DNA from: Chthoniobacterales bacterium
Lineage (GTDB): Bacteria > Verrucomicrobiota > Verrucomicrobiia > Chthoniobacterales > JACTMZ01
Reading direction: 5' to 3'
Assembly: GCA_017853515.1 (NCBI GenBank)
Contig: JAFMJK010000021.1
Coordinates: 1 to 16,398, forward strand
Length of the DNA stretch: 16,398 nucleotides
Shown: positions 1 through 7,331 of the stretch, piece after piece
Layout of the letters: each line of letters begins with the position of its first letter
Numbering within the stretch: position 1 is the stretch's first letter
Made by a program: the position numbers and the translations under genes
Notes under the pieces: generated by a model
The model's input: the letters and a program-made list of their open reading frames with translations, nothing else
Told to the model about the DNA's origin: nothing
Database searches by the model: none

Positions 1-8
1 GGCCGCGC

Positions 9-53
9 GACCCTACCCCCGGAGACGACCGGCGGACAGGCCGTCGCCGCTAC
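9..53. repeat. imperfect palindromic (REP-like) repeat overlapping the rsmH stop
   Basis: Positions 21-30 and 39-48 form an imperfect inverted repeat (8 of 10 matches) around an 8-nt loop, flanked by CCCTAC on one side and GCCGCTACA on the other. GCCGCTACA recurs beside palindromes near 8591 and 13380. On the minus strand its TAG is the rsmH stop codon (50-52). It may be a REP-like element or a transcript-end hairpin. There is no clear T-run. Confidence 0.45.
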
Positions 54-1087
54 AACGGCGAGCGGATGGCCCAGCGGAGTTTGGCGGAGGTGGAGCGGGG
101 GTTGTTGTGGCGTTCCGACGGTGATGCGCGGCCGACGCGGCGGGAGATTTCTTGGTAAAGACCTTCCTGGCGGGCGGCTTGGAAGGCTTTCTTCACCCGG
201 CGATCCTCGCCGGAATGGAAGGTAAGGATGGCGACGCGGCCGCCGGGGTTGAGGCACTGGGGCAAGATGCGCAGGAAGGCGTCGAGGGCGGTGAACTCCT
301 CGTTCACTTCGACGCGGATCGCTTGAAAGACGCGGCGAATGGAAAGTTCGCGTTCTTCGGGCGAAAGCGACGCCAGTGCCGAGTGAATGGCGGCGGCGAG
401 ATCCGTGGTGGTGGCAAAGCAACGGCCGGCAAGTGTGGATACGACCCGTTCAGCGTGGGGTTCGTCGGCATTTTCCTGTAGAATCCCGGCCAGTTTTTCC
501 GGCGAAACTTTTTCGAGCCACTGAGCGGCGGAGATTCCGCGCGAGGGATTCATGCGCATGTCGAGCGGGCCATCTGCTTTGGTCGAGAAACCTCGCTCCG
601 GATTGTCCAACTGCATGGATGAGACGCCAAGGTCGGCGAGGATCAGGTCGGCGCCTGTGCGGCCCGTCTTGGCGATCGCTGCCGGCAGTCCGGCGAAGTT
701 GGATTTTAGCACGGTGAATTGTTCCGGTCCGAATCCGTCAGCGCGGAGGCGTTCTTCGGTCCGCGGCAATTCGAGCGGGTCGACATCGAGTCCGAGCAAA
801 TGGCCGCCGGGCATGATCCGCTCCAAGATCGCGCGGGCGTGGCCGCCGTGTCCAAGGGTGCAGTCGACGGCGAAGTCGCCGGCTTGGGGACGAAGCACGT
901 CGAGGATTTCCCCGACCATGATGGGGATGTGGGAGCCTGCCGGCGTTTTTCCGGAGGCGAGAACTTTGGCGATGGTGTCCGGGTGTCGCTGCGGATCGAG
1001 TTCCTTGTATTTGTCCTCGAAACGGCGGGGATTTTTTCCCGGATAGCGCGGACGGCGGCGGTGGGGAGTGGACGGGTTTTGGTCCAT
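50..1087 (-). CDS. rsmH: 16S rRNA (cytosine-1402-N4)-methyltransferase RsmH
   Basis: RsmH (MraW) N4-methylates C1402 of 16S rRNA in the decoding centre using S-adenosylmethionine. The 345-residue product shows the SAM-binding stretch DCTLGHGGH at about 75-83, the family block DLGVSSMQLDNPERGFS at 152-168, FQAIRVEVNEE at 254-264, HSGEDR at 291-296 (HSLEDR is usual, so Leu is replaced by Gly) and NPRSTSAKLR near the end. The family normally begins near HIPIMVGEIL, residue 53 here, so there is a basic N-terminal extension of about 50 residues rich in Arg, Pro and Lys. No later in-frame start would keep the conserved N-terminus. It starts 3 nt after the ABC-F stop codon and is probably co-transcribed with it. 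Elsewhere rsmH usually opens the division/cell-wall cluster, but only 49 nt remain downstream here. The TAG stop lies at the edge of a palindromic repeat. Confidence 0.96.
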   Translation of the reverse strand: MDQNPSTPHRRRPRYPGKNPRRFEDKYKELDPQRHPDTIAKVLASGKTPAGSHIPIMVGEILDVLRPQAGDFAVDCTLGHGGHARAILERIMPGGHLLGLDVDPLELPRTEERLRADGFGPEQFTVLKSNFAGLPAAIAKTGRTGADLILADLGVSSMQLDNPERGFSTKADGPLDMRMNPSRGISAAQWLEKVSPEKLAGILQENADEPHAERVVSTLAGRCFATTTDLAAAIHSALASLSPEERELSIRRVFQAIRVEVNEEFTALDAFLRILPQCLNPGGRVAILTFHSGEDRRVKKAFQAARQEGLYQEISRRVGRASPSERHNNPRSTSAKLRWAIRSPL

Positions 1088-1090
1088 CGC

Positions 1091-3025
1091 TCAGGCGGTG
1101 GTAGCCATGCTCGCCGAGAGGTTGTTCCATTCCTCGTTCGCCTGTTCGAGTTCCTCGGTCAGGTCGGCGAGTTCGCGGTGGAGGGGAAAGGAGGTCGCGT
1201 TGTTGGGGGCTGACTCGAGGATGGTGGCAAGTTCGCGTTGGCGGGCTTCGAGGGCCATGATGCGCTGCTCCAGTTCGCGATGGCGTGATTGGGATTGGCG
1301 CAGCGCGGCGGCTGCGGCCTTGCGGGCTTCGGCCTCGGCGCGGCGCTGTTGCTTGATTTCTTTGAGGCCGAGCTTCGGCTTGTCGGCGGCGTGCGCTGCC
1401 GGTTTTTCGGCGGGACGATGATTTTTCAGCGCGGCAACGAGTCCTCCGCGGTCGGAGGCGGCACCGGATTTCTCGAGGTAGTAATCGTAATCGCCGGCGT
1501 AGGGGGTGAGGCGGCCGGCATTGATATGGAGGACGGTGGTGGCGAGGGAACGGATGAAGTGGACGTCGTGGCTGACGAAAACCAGGGTGCCCTCGTAAGG
1601 CGCGAGTGCGGCGACCAAGGCGTTGATGCTGGCCATGTCGAGGTGAGTAGTCGGTTCGTCGAGGAGGAGGAGATTCGGTGGACGCAGGAGGAGTTTGACC
1701 AGGGCAAGGCGGCTTTTTTCTCCGCCGCTGAGCACGCCGACATTTTTGAAAACTGCTTCGCCGCTGAAGAGAAAGGATCCCAGGACGGTGCGGACGGATT
1801 GTTCGCTCACGCCACTGGCGCCGTCCATGGCCTCCTCGAGCACGGTGCGGCGGACGTCGAGAGTGTCGGTGCGGTGCTGGGCGAAGTAGCCGACGCTGAC
1901 GTTGTGTCCTTCGGTGCGTGTGCCGCCCTCAAGCGGGAGCAGCCCGGCGAGGATTTTGAGGAGCGTCGATTTGCCGGCGCCGTTGGGTCCGACGAGGACG
2001 GTGCGTTGTCCGCGTTCGACGGTGATGTTGAGATCTTCGTAGACGACATGGTCGCCGTAGGCCTGGCGCACGTGTTCGAGGACCATGGTGCGCTGTCCGC
2101 CGCGCGGCGGCTGGGGAAAACGGAATTTGACGGTGGCTTCGGAATTTTCCGGTGGCGGAAGGCGTTTGATGCGGGCCAGTTGCTTGATGCGTTCCTGGGC
2201 CTGCGCGGCTTTGCTGGCTTTGGCGCGGAAGCGGTTGATGAAATCCTGGAGGTGCTCGATTTCGCGTTGCTGGTTTTTGTAGGCCGCGAGGTATTGCTCG
2301 TCGCGGGCCTTTTTCTCGACGAGGTAGTCGTCGTAGTTGCCGCGGTAGCGGTGGAGATGCTGGCGGGAAATTTCCACCATGCCATCGCACACGGCGTTGA
2401 GGAAGGCGCGGTCATGGGAGATGACGAGCAAGGCGCCGGGGTATTCGGAGAGGTGTGCTTGGAACCAGCCGAGCGTTTCGAGGTCGAGATGGTTGGTCGG
2501 TTCGTCGAGCATGAGGAGATCCGGTTCCATGACGAGGAGGCGGGCGAGGTGGGCCCGCATGATCCATCCGCCGCTCATGGTGCGCGCGGGACGGTGGTGA
2601 TCGGAATCGCGGAAAGCCAGACCGGCGAGAATGCGCTTGGCTTTGGCTTCGAGGTTGTAGCCGTCGTGCTCGAGAAAGACCGACGATGCCTCGTGGTGCT
2701 CGGCGCAGTGCTCGTCGGGGAATTCTCGCATGGTGGCGTAAGCGGCGGCCATGGCCGGGGAGATGCTGGTGGCGAGTTGCAGGACGGTTTCTTCGCCGGA
2801 GGGTGCGGTTTCCTGCGGAAGAAAGCCGATGGTGCGGCCGCGTTGGAGACTGACGGTGCCTTCGTCGGGGGCATTGTCGCCAAGAATGAGGGAGAAGAGG
2901 GTGGATTTGCCCGCGCCGTTGGGTCCGATGAGGCCGATGCGGTCACCGGGGTTGATTTGCAGCGAAGCGTCTTCGAAAAGCGTGCGGCCGCCGAAGGCTT
3001 TGGTGACTTGGGAAACGGTGAGCAT
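1091..3025 (-). CDS. ABC-F family ATPase (ribosome-associated, YheS/Uup-like)
   Basis: This is a cytoplasmic twin-ATPase protein of 644 residues without membrane segments. Domain 1 has Walker A GPNGAGKST at 34-42, signature SGGWIMR at about 151-157 and Walker B LMLDEPTNHLD at 171-181. Domain 2 has Walker A at 346-354, signature LSGGE at 432-436 and Walker B LLLLDEPTTHLD at about 452-463. The linker at about 235-290 contains DFINRFRAKASKAAQAQ, which resembles the interdomain linker of E. coli YheS, and the tail from about 553 is a charged predicted coiled coil like that of Uup. ABC-F proteins act on the ribosomal E site and relieve stalled or unusual translation states; some confer antibiotic resistance. 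The exact subfamily cannot be fixed by eye, so no symbol is given. Its pairing with rsmH fits a ribosome role. Confidence 0.93.
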   Translation of the reverse strand: MLTVSQVTKAFGGRTLFEDASLQINPGDRIGLIGPNGAGKSTLFSLILGDNAPDEGTVSLQRGRTIGFLPQETAPSGEETVLQLATSISPAMAAAYATMREFPDEHCAEHHEASSVFLEHDGYNLEAKAKRILAGLAFRDSDHHRPARTMSGGWIMRAHLARLLVMEPDLLMLDEPTNHLDLETLGWFQAHLSEYPGALLVISHDRAFLNAVCDGMVEISRQHLHRYRGNYDDYLVEKKARDEQYLAAYKNQQREIEHLQDFINRFRAKASKAAQAQERIKQLARIKRLPPPENSEATVKFRFPQPPRGGQRTMVLEHVRQAYGDHVVYEDLNITVERGQRTVLVGPNGAGKSTLLKILAGLLPLEGGTRTEGHNVSVGYFAQHRTDTLDVRRTVLEEAMDGASGVSEQSVRTVLGSFLFSGEAVFKNVGVLSGGEKSRLALVKLLLRPPNLLLLDEPTTHLDMASINALVAALAPYEGTLVFVSHDVHFIRSLATTVLHINAGRLTPYAGDYDYYLEKSGAASDRGGLVAALKNHRPAEKPAAHAADKPKLGLKEIKQQRRAEAEARKAAAAALRQSQSRHRELEQRIMALEARQRELATILESAPNNATSFPLHRELADLTEELEQANEEWNNLSASMATTA

Positions 3026-3032
3026 GAGGGAA

Positions 3033-3047
3033 AAGGCGGAGACTTGA
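3033..3047. repeat. short leader repeat, copy 1
   Basis: AAGGCGGAGACTTGA lies immediately upstream of the ABC-F start codon (in its minus-strand 5' leader). It matches 14 of 15 bases at 8312-8326, upstream of tRNA-Ile, and both copies have AGGGAA nearby. The function is unknown. It could be a shared leader element or a remnant of a dispersed repeat. Confidence 0.35.
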
Positions 3048-3062
3048 GTTGGAAAGCTGAGT

Positions 3063-3093
3063 GAAAAAGCTGATCGCGCCCGAGGGGCGCGAT
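3063..3093 (-). terminator. probable intrinsic terminator after the binding-protein gene
   Basis: Positions 3073-3081 and 3085-3093 form a perfect 9-bp GC-rich inverted repeat with a 3-nt loop. Read on the minus strand it is followed after 4 nt by TTTTTC. It lies 52 nt beyond the stop of the PstS-like gene and before the ABC-F start, so it probably separates the two transcription units. A second weaker hairpin (ATCGCG/CGCGAT, 3109-3129) lies between it and the stop codon. Confidence 0.6.
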
Positions 3094-3144
3094 GTGATCG
3101 GTCAGGTTATCGCGATGGGACACCGCGATCCACCACAGAAGTTG

Positions 3145-3987
3145 TCAGGGGGCCAGGGACTGAGTGGCCGATGGCGGTGCTGACAGGCGCGGGACGAAGC
3201 CGGCTTTTTGGATGATGCGTTGGCCGTCTTTCGAGAGGACATAGCGGATGAATCTTTTTGCGGCCGGGGTTGCTTTTCGCTCGAGCGTGTAGAGATAGAG
3301 CGAGTTGGCGTAGGGATAGACTTGTTCGTAGATGGCGACGTTGTTCGGTTCCGTGCCGTTGATGAGGAGGGCCCGCACACCGGCAGGCAGCGGGCCCATG
3401 TCGGTGTAGCCGATTCCCTTGGGGTCTTCGGCCACCGCGGCCTCGATCGCGGCGTAGTCCGGCAAGGCCCGGGCCGAGCCGGCATACTCGTCGCCGCGCA
3501 TGGCCAAGTCCTGAAAGCCCGCCCGGGCACCTGTTTTCTTGTCGAGAATGTAGACGTTAACCCGCTGTTCGGGGCCGCGAACTTTGCTCCAGTCGGTGGT
3601 CTTTCCGTTGAAGAGCGCGCGGACTTGCGCGGGTTTGAGATTTTTGACCGGGTTGGCGGCGTTGACGATGACTGTGACGCCGTAGCTGCCGATGTTTTGC
3701 GGCAGGAGTCTGGCCCCGGCATTTTTGGCGGCGCGGATTTCCCCGCTGTCGGCCGGACGCGAAGTGGGTGCCACATCCGCTCGGCCGGCGATCAGCGCAG
3801 TGAGGCCTTCGGCAGAGCCGGGACGCTGGAGGGTGACTTCGGTTGCGGGATATTGTCGCTCGAAACCGGAGACAAGGAGCGGTCCGAGTTTTTCTCCGAA
3901 TGTGTTGGAGCCGGTGATGCGCAGATCGTCCGCATGGGCTGAGGCGACGCCGACAAGGAGAGCCAGGGAAAGATGGAGGCTTTTCAT
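3145..3987 (-). CDS. PstS-like periplasmic phosphate/oxyanion-binding protein
   Basis: This 280-residue protein has a clear signal peptide (MKSLHLSLALLVGVASAHA, cleavage before DDL). The mature part follows the PstS/PBP-like pattern: ITGSNTFGEKLGPLL at the N-terminus, GRADVAPTSRP, YGVTVIVNAANPVKNL followed by QVRALFNGKTTDWSKV, then KGIGYTDMG and a C-terminal block ending DGQRIIQKAGFVPR. Such proteins bind phosphate or a similar oxyanion for an ABC importer, or sense it. The motif usually read as SGTR is KTGAR here, so ligand specificity may differ. No pstC, pstA or pstB gene is present in the window. Its ATG overlaps the stop of the upstream MFS gene (ATGA, 3984-3987), which implies translational coupling. 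The open frame extends upstream inside the MFS gene, but the signal peptide fixes this start. Confidence 0.88.
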   Translation of the reverse strand: MKSLHLSLALLVGVASAHADDLRITGSNTFGEKLGPLLVSGFERQYPATEVTLQRPGSAEGLTALIAGRADVAPTSRPADSGEIRAAKNAGARLLPQNIGSYGVTVIVNAANPVKNLKPAQVRALFNGKTTDWSKVRGPEQRVNVYILDKKTGARAGFQDLAMRGDEYAGSARALPDYAAIEAAVAEDPKGIGYTDMGPLPAGVRALLINGTEPNNVAIYEQVYPYANSLYLYTLERKATPAAKRFIRYVLSKDGQRIIQKAGFVPRLSAPPSATQSLAP

Positions 3988-5411
3988 GGTTGTGCCGTTT
4001 GGTTTGCCATCATGCGTTCGTGTTTGCGCATGACGAGGAGCATGGAAATTCCGCCGAGCACACCGAAGCCGGCCATGATGATATACCAGAAGAGCCATCC
4101 GTATTCGGCCTTGGTCGCGTCGAGGACACGCCCGGTTATGAAGAGGGAGATTGCCGCGCCGTAGTATTGGAATGAATCGATGACTCCGGAAGCGAACCCG
4201 GCCATTTTCTTGCCGCCGATGTCCATGGGCGCGGCGGCACCGACGATCGAGTGGGTCGAATTGGCGGTGAGTGAGATCACGATGAGAATGATGCAGCCGG
4301 TCAAGATTCCCGCGGGAGTGGGGCCGACGAGGCCCTTGATCAGCAGGAAAGCGGCAATAGTGATGACCGCGGCTTCGAGGAAGTAGAGGAACATGGCCAC
4401 GGGAGAGCGGTGGCCGCTGCAGAATTTGTCGGAGAACCAGCCCGAGGCGAGCGAGCCCGCGACGGCCGCCATGGGCATCGCGGCGAGGGTCCAGGCCACG
4501 GTCGCGGGGATGTTCGTCTTCATGTCCATGCCAAGCTGCTCCTGGAAGTAGAGGATGGAAAGCTGGTCCGAGCTGGTGCGCACCGCGCCGGTGCAGGCGT
4601 AGGCACAGGCGTAAAACCAGACGAGCGGATGGGTGAAGATTGTCTTGAAGGATTCCTTGAGCGACACGGTGACGCCGGCGGAGTTGTCGATTTCGTCTTC
4701 GATGACACCGGGGAACCCCGCTTCGTCCGGCGATTGCTTCGCGGCGAAAGACATGAAGATGGCGACGACGAGAGTGACGGCCGGGGGGATGATGAAGAGC
4801 CAGCGCCATTGGCCCGGGGCAATGACGAGAATGCCGAGCGAGATGCCGTTCAGGATGGCGGGTGAAAGTTTCGAGCTGACCACCTGCCCGAGTTGGATCA
4901 TGAAGCCGAAAATGCCGGCGAAGGTGCCGCGTTCGTTGCGCTTGAACCACGCGGCGTTGATTTTGATCATGCCGGGCGCGCCGAAGGACTGGAACCATCC
5001 GTTGACCAGCCAGACAAGCGCGATGGCGCCGAACGCAGGGTCGATGACATCACTGCGGAAAACGAATTTCGCCGCGGCGGCCAGCGCGCCGCCGACGACG
5101 ACAAGCGGGAGAAGGCCCATGGCCAGATTGACAAGGATCGTCCCGAAGGCGCCGATCTGCATGGAGCGTTTGCCGCCGATGCGGTCGCTGAGGAGGCCGT
5201 TGACCAGCTGGCCTGTGCCGTAGGTCAGCGACCAGATGGCGAGCATGTCGGCGATTTGGGTGGTGGTGAACCCGAACTCGTCCTGCATGCCGGGCGTGGC
5301 GAAGCGGAAATTGTAGCGGCACATGTAGTAGGCCGCATACATGAGACCAAGCGAACCCCAGTTGAGGCCGCGGCGGGCGCGAAAGCCCGGGGGATAGGTG
5401 TGCTTGGCCAT
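3984..5411 (-). CDS. MFS transporter of the organophosphate:phosphate antiporter (OPA) type
   Basis: This 475-residue protein has about 12 hydrophobic segments split by a charged central loop near residues 225-255. The loop 2-3 MFS motif is GLLSDRIGGKRS at 72-83. The first helix carries YYMCRYNFRFATP with Arg32, at the position of the phosphate-binding Arg45 of E. coli GlpT. The seventh helix carries GAVRTSSDQ with Arg278, matching GlpT Arg269. Both key arginines are therefore present, which supports a phosphorylated substrate exchanged for inorganic phosphate across the inner membrane. The exact substrate (glycerol-3-phosphate, hexose phosphate, phosphoglycerate or other) cannot be read. The gene overlaps the next gene, a PstS-like binding protein, by 4 nt. 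It follows ispE after 68 nt and may share its transcript. Confidence 0.87.
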   Translation of the reverse strand: MAKHTYPPGFRARRGLNWGSLGLMYAAYYMCRYNFRFATPGMQDEFGFTTTQIADMLAIWSLTYGTGQLVNGLLSDRIGGKRSMQIGAFGTILVNLAMGLLPLVVVGGALAAAAKFVFRSDVIDPAFGAIALVWLVNGWFQSFGAPGMIKINAAWFKRNERGTFAGIFGFMIQLGQVVSSKLSPAILNGISLGILVIAPGQWRWLFIIPPAVTLVVAIFMSFAAKQSPDEAGFPGVIEDEIDNSAGVTVSLKESFKTIFTHPLVWFYACAYACTGAVRTSSDQLSILYFQEQLGMDMKTNIPATVAWTLAAMPMAAVAGSLASGWFSDKFCSGHRSPVAMFLYFLEAAVITIAAFLLIKGLVGPTPAGILTGCIILIVISLTANSTHSIVGAAAPMDIGGKKMAGFASGVIDSFQYYGAAISLFITGRVLDATKAEYGWLFWYIIMAGFGVLGGISMLLVMRKHERMMANQTAQP

Positions 5412-5479
5412 GCTCAGACGCTGTTGCGAGGGTGGGAACCGTGCCGGATCGCGTCAATCCGAATGTTGCCTGTCGGTCG

Positions 5480-6322
5480 CTATTCCGCGCGGCAGCCGGC
5501 GGTCCAGAGAGTGTCGCCGAATTCGGCTTTTGCCTCGGCAGCAAGCTGGTCCGTCCCGCGCGGATCACGCAGGACGGCGAACATGCATGAACCCGATCCC
5601 GTCATGCCGGCTGCGGCCACGAGCGAATGATCGAGCAACCATTCCTTGATCACCGGCAGGAGAAGGTATTTGTGGAAGACCGCGCCCTCCAGGTCGTTGA
5701 AAATCTCCACACCGTCGTGCAACTGGGGCGCGGTCCACTCCGCGGGACAAAACTTTTTCTCCGCGTGCGCCGCATAAGCCCACGCCGTCGGGACGGGGAA
5801 AGGCGGCTTGAGCAGGAGCAGATCGAGCGGAGCGGGGAGCGGGCGCGCTTCGAGGATTTCACCGCGTCCGCGCGCCATGGCCGCTTCGCCGCGGATGAAG
5901 AACGGGACATCCGACCCGAGTTCCGCCCCGAGGTTTTCCAGCGCGGGTGCCTCGAGCGGACGGCCGCACAGCTCATTGAGCGCCTTGAGCACGGCGGCGG
6001 CGTCGCTGCTGCCGCCGCCGAGACCGGCACCGTGGGGAATGCGTTTGTGCAATTCGATGCGCGCGCCGCCTCCCTTTTTTGTCTCGCGCAGAAAAATGTC
6101 CGCCGCACGCCACGCGAGATTTCCCGAGCCGTTGTCCAACTCCGGATCGCTGCAAGTCAGCACGATGCCCGGCGCGTCCGTCAACCCGACACGAAGCTCG
6201 TCGGCCAGCGTCAACGGCACCATCCATGTCTCGATGTCGTGGTAGCCGGTCGCCTCATTTCGCCCGACCACACGCAGGTTGAGATTGATTTTGGCCGGCG
6301 CGGCGACTTGCATGCATGGCAT
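5480..6322 (-). CDS. ispE: 4-diphosphocytidyl-2-C-methyl-D-erythritol kinase IspE
   Basis: IspE phosphorylates CDP-methylerythritol with ATP in the MEP pathway to isoprenoids. The 280-residue product shows the N-terminal APAKINLNLRVVG (Lys11 corresponds to the catalytic Lys of the family), the GHMP-kinase ATP loop PHGAGLGGGSSDAA at about 96-109, and LGSDVPFF with Asp138 at the catalytic-base position. The C-terminal GMTGSGSCMFAV is also typical. Length is normal. Two starts are possible: 6322 (MPCMQV) or 6313 (MQVAAPAKINL), and the second fits the family better. Neither has a convincing Shine-Dalgarno. The start overlaps that of divergent pyrF, so each promoter must lie in the other gene or the true starts are further in. 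Confidence 0.95.
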   Translation of the reverse strand: MPCMQVAAPAKINLNLRVVGRNEATGYHDIETWMVPLTLADELRVGLTDAPGIVLTCSDPELDNGSGNLAWRAADIFLRETKKGGGARIELHKRIPHGAGLGGGSSDAAAVLKALNELCGRPLEAPALENLGAELGSDVPFFIRGEAAMARGRGEILEARPLPAPLDLLLLKPPFPVPTAWAYAAHAEKKFCPAEWTAPQLHDGVEIFNDLEGAVFHKYLLLPVIKEWLLDHSLVAAAGMTGSGSCMFAVLRDPRGTDQLAAEAKAEFGDTLWTAGCRAE

Positions 6323-7028
6323 GATTCACGGCACAGGCGGCGGCGGCAAAGCGGAAATTATCGTGGCTCTCGACGAACCTTCGCTGGATGACGCCAGGCG
6401 TCTGATGGACCGGCTTGCCGGACGCGCGAAGTTCTACAAGGTCGGGCTGCAACTTTTCACCGCGGCGGGATCCGCGGCGGTGGAGGAGGTGAAGCGGCAT
6501 GGCGCGCGAGTGTTTCTCGACCTCAAGCTCCATGACATACCGAACACAGTCGGTTCCGCGGTCCGCTCCGCGCGCGATCTCGGTGTGGATCTTTGCACGA
6601 TCCATCTCAGCGGCGGTCCGGAGATGTGCGCCGCAGCGGTTTCGGAAGCGGGTGATGAGTTGAGGATTCTCGGTGTCACGGTGCTCACCAGTTCCAACCA
6701 AGCGACGCTCGAGGAGTGCGGGGTGCATGGAAGTGTGGGCGAGCAGGTGGTCCGTCTGGCAAAAATGGGATATGCTGCGGGAGTGCGCGGTTTTGTCGCC
6801 AGCGCGCTTGAATTGCCGCTCCTGCGCGCCGAACTCGGCAAGGATCCGCTGCTGGTTATCCCCGGCGTGCGGCCAGCGGGGACGGAAGTTGGCGACCAAA
6901 AACGCACCGCTACCCCGGCCGAGGTGGTGCGCGGCGGAGCGACGCACTTGGTCGTGGGGCGTCCAATCTCGCGGGCCGGGAACCCGGCGGAGGCGTTTGA
7001 CGGGATTTTGCGGGAAATCCTTGGTTGA
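6321..7028 (+). CDS. pyrF: orotidine 5'-phosphate decarboxylase PyrF
   Basis: PyrF decarboxylates OMP to UMP, the last step of de novo pyrimidine synthesis. From 6321 the product has 235 residues. It shows IIVALDEPS (Asp18), FYKVGLQLF (Lys40), the catalytic tetrad region FLDLKLHDIPNTV (Asp67, Lys69, Asp72), the phosphate-gripping PGVRPAG, and VVGRPIS near the end. Length and motifs are those of a group 1 (bacterial) enzyme. Upstream in-frame ATGs at 6279 and 6312 would add 14 or 3 residues, with 6279 lying well inside divergent ispE. 6321 is closest to the conserved start of the fold, although no clear ribosome-binding site precedes it. The toxin-antitoxin pair begins 35 nt downstream. Confidence 0.95.
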   Translation: MIHGTGGGGKAEIIVALDEPSLDDARRLMDRLAGRAKFYKVGLQLFTAAGSAAVEEVKRHGARVFLDLKLHDIPNTVGSAVRSARDLGVDLCTIHLSGGPEMCAAAVSEAGDELRILGVTVLTSSNQATLEECGVHGSVGEQVVRLAKMGYAAGVRGFVASALELPLLRAELGKDPLLVIPGVRPAGTEVGDQKRTATPAEVVRGGATHLVVGRPISRAGNPAEAFDGILREILG

Positions 7029-7061
7029 TGTTCATTTAAACTAAACTAGACTAAGTCTAGT
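7025..7061 (+). promoter_or_regulatory. palindromic operator and candidate promoter of the toxin-antitoxin pair
   Basis: Positions 7045-7061 are a perfect inverted repeat, ACTAGACT-A-AGTCTAGT (8-bp arms, 1-nt centre), ending 2 nt before the antitoxin ATG. The stretch is AT-rich compared with its surroundings. A candidate promoter is TTGATG (7025-7030) with a 16-nt spacer and TAGACT (7047-7052), which would put the -10 inside the palindrome and give a near-leaderless mRNA. Phd/VapB antitoxins typically autorepress through such sites. The palindrome is seen directly; the operator role is inferred. Confidence 0.6.
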
Positions 7062-7063
7062 GT

Positions 7064-7327
7064 ATGAAGGTCTTAAACATACATCAGGCCAAAACCCATC
7101 TATCCCGCCTCATTGAGGAGGCTTTGGAGGGCGAGACGGTAGTGGTTGCCAAGGCCGGAAAGCCGATGGTCCAACTGGTGCCCGTCGCCGCAGCGGTTGG
7201 CGACCGCCCGCTTGGTCTCCTTGCCGGCAAGGCCAAAGAGTCCGCGGATTGCTGGTCTCCGGACGAAGAGGTGGAGCAGTGGTTCTACGGCGAGGATAAG
7301 GCCGGCGCGCCGCGGGTCGCGGAGTAA
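7064..7327 (+). CDS. type II antitoxin, Phd/YefM family (VapB role)
   Basis: The 87-residue product opens with MKVLNIHQAKTHLSRLIEEA, the Phd/YefM DNA-binding fold, followed by GETVVVAKAGKPMVQLVPV. The tail RPLGLLAGKAKESADCW and VEQWFYG matches the toxin-wrapping segment common to Phd partners of PIN toxins. It should neutralise the adjacent PIN-domain RNase and, with it, bind the palindrome just upstream. No Shine-Dalgarno precedes the ATG. The toxin GTG follows 4 nt after the stop, and a GGAG overlaps the antitoxin stop region. Base composition matches the neighbours, so there is no compositional sign of recent transfer. Confidence 0.92.
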   Translation: MKVLNIHQAKTHLSRLIEEALEGETVVVAKAGKPMVQLVPVAAAVGDRPLGLLAGKAKESADCWSPDEEVEQWFYGEDKAGAPRVAE

Positions 7328-7331
7328 GTCG

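Noticed and set aside
1289..3064. A 591-codon open frame on the plus strand
   Set aside because: It is antisense to the ABC-F gene, is rich in Gly, Val, Glu and Ala as expected from the complement of GC-rich codons, and shows no family motif.
3988..4998. Upstream extension of the PstS-like frame by 337 codons
   Set aside because: It lies out of frame inside the OPA transporter gene, is His/Arg-rich, and the signal peptide at 3987 marks the true start.
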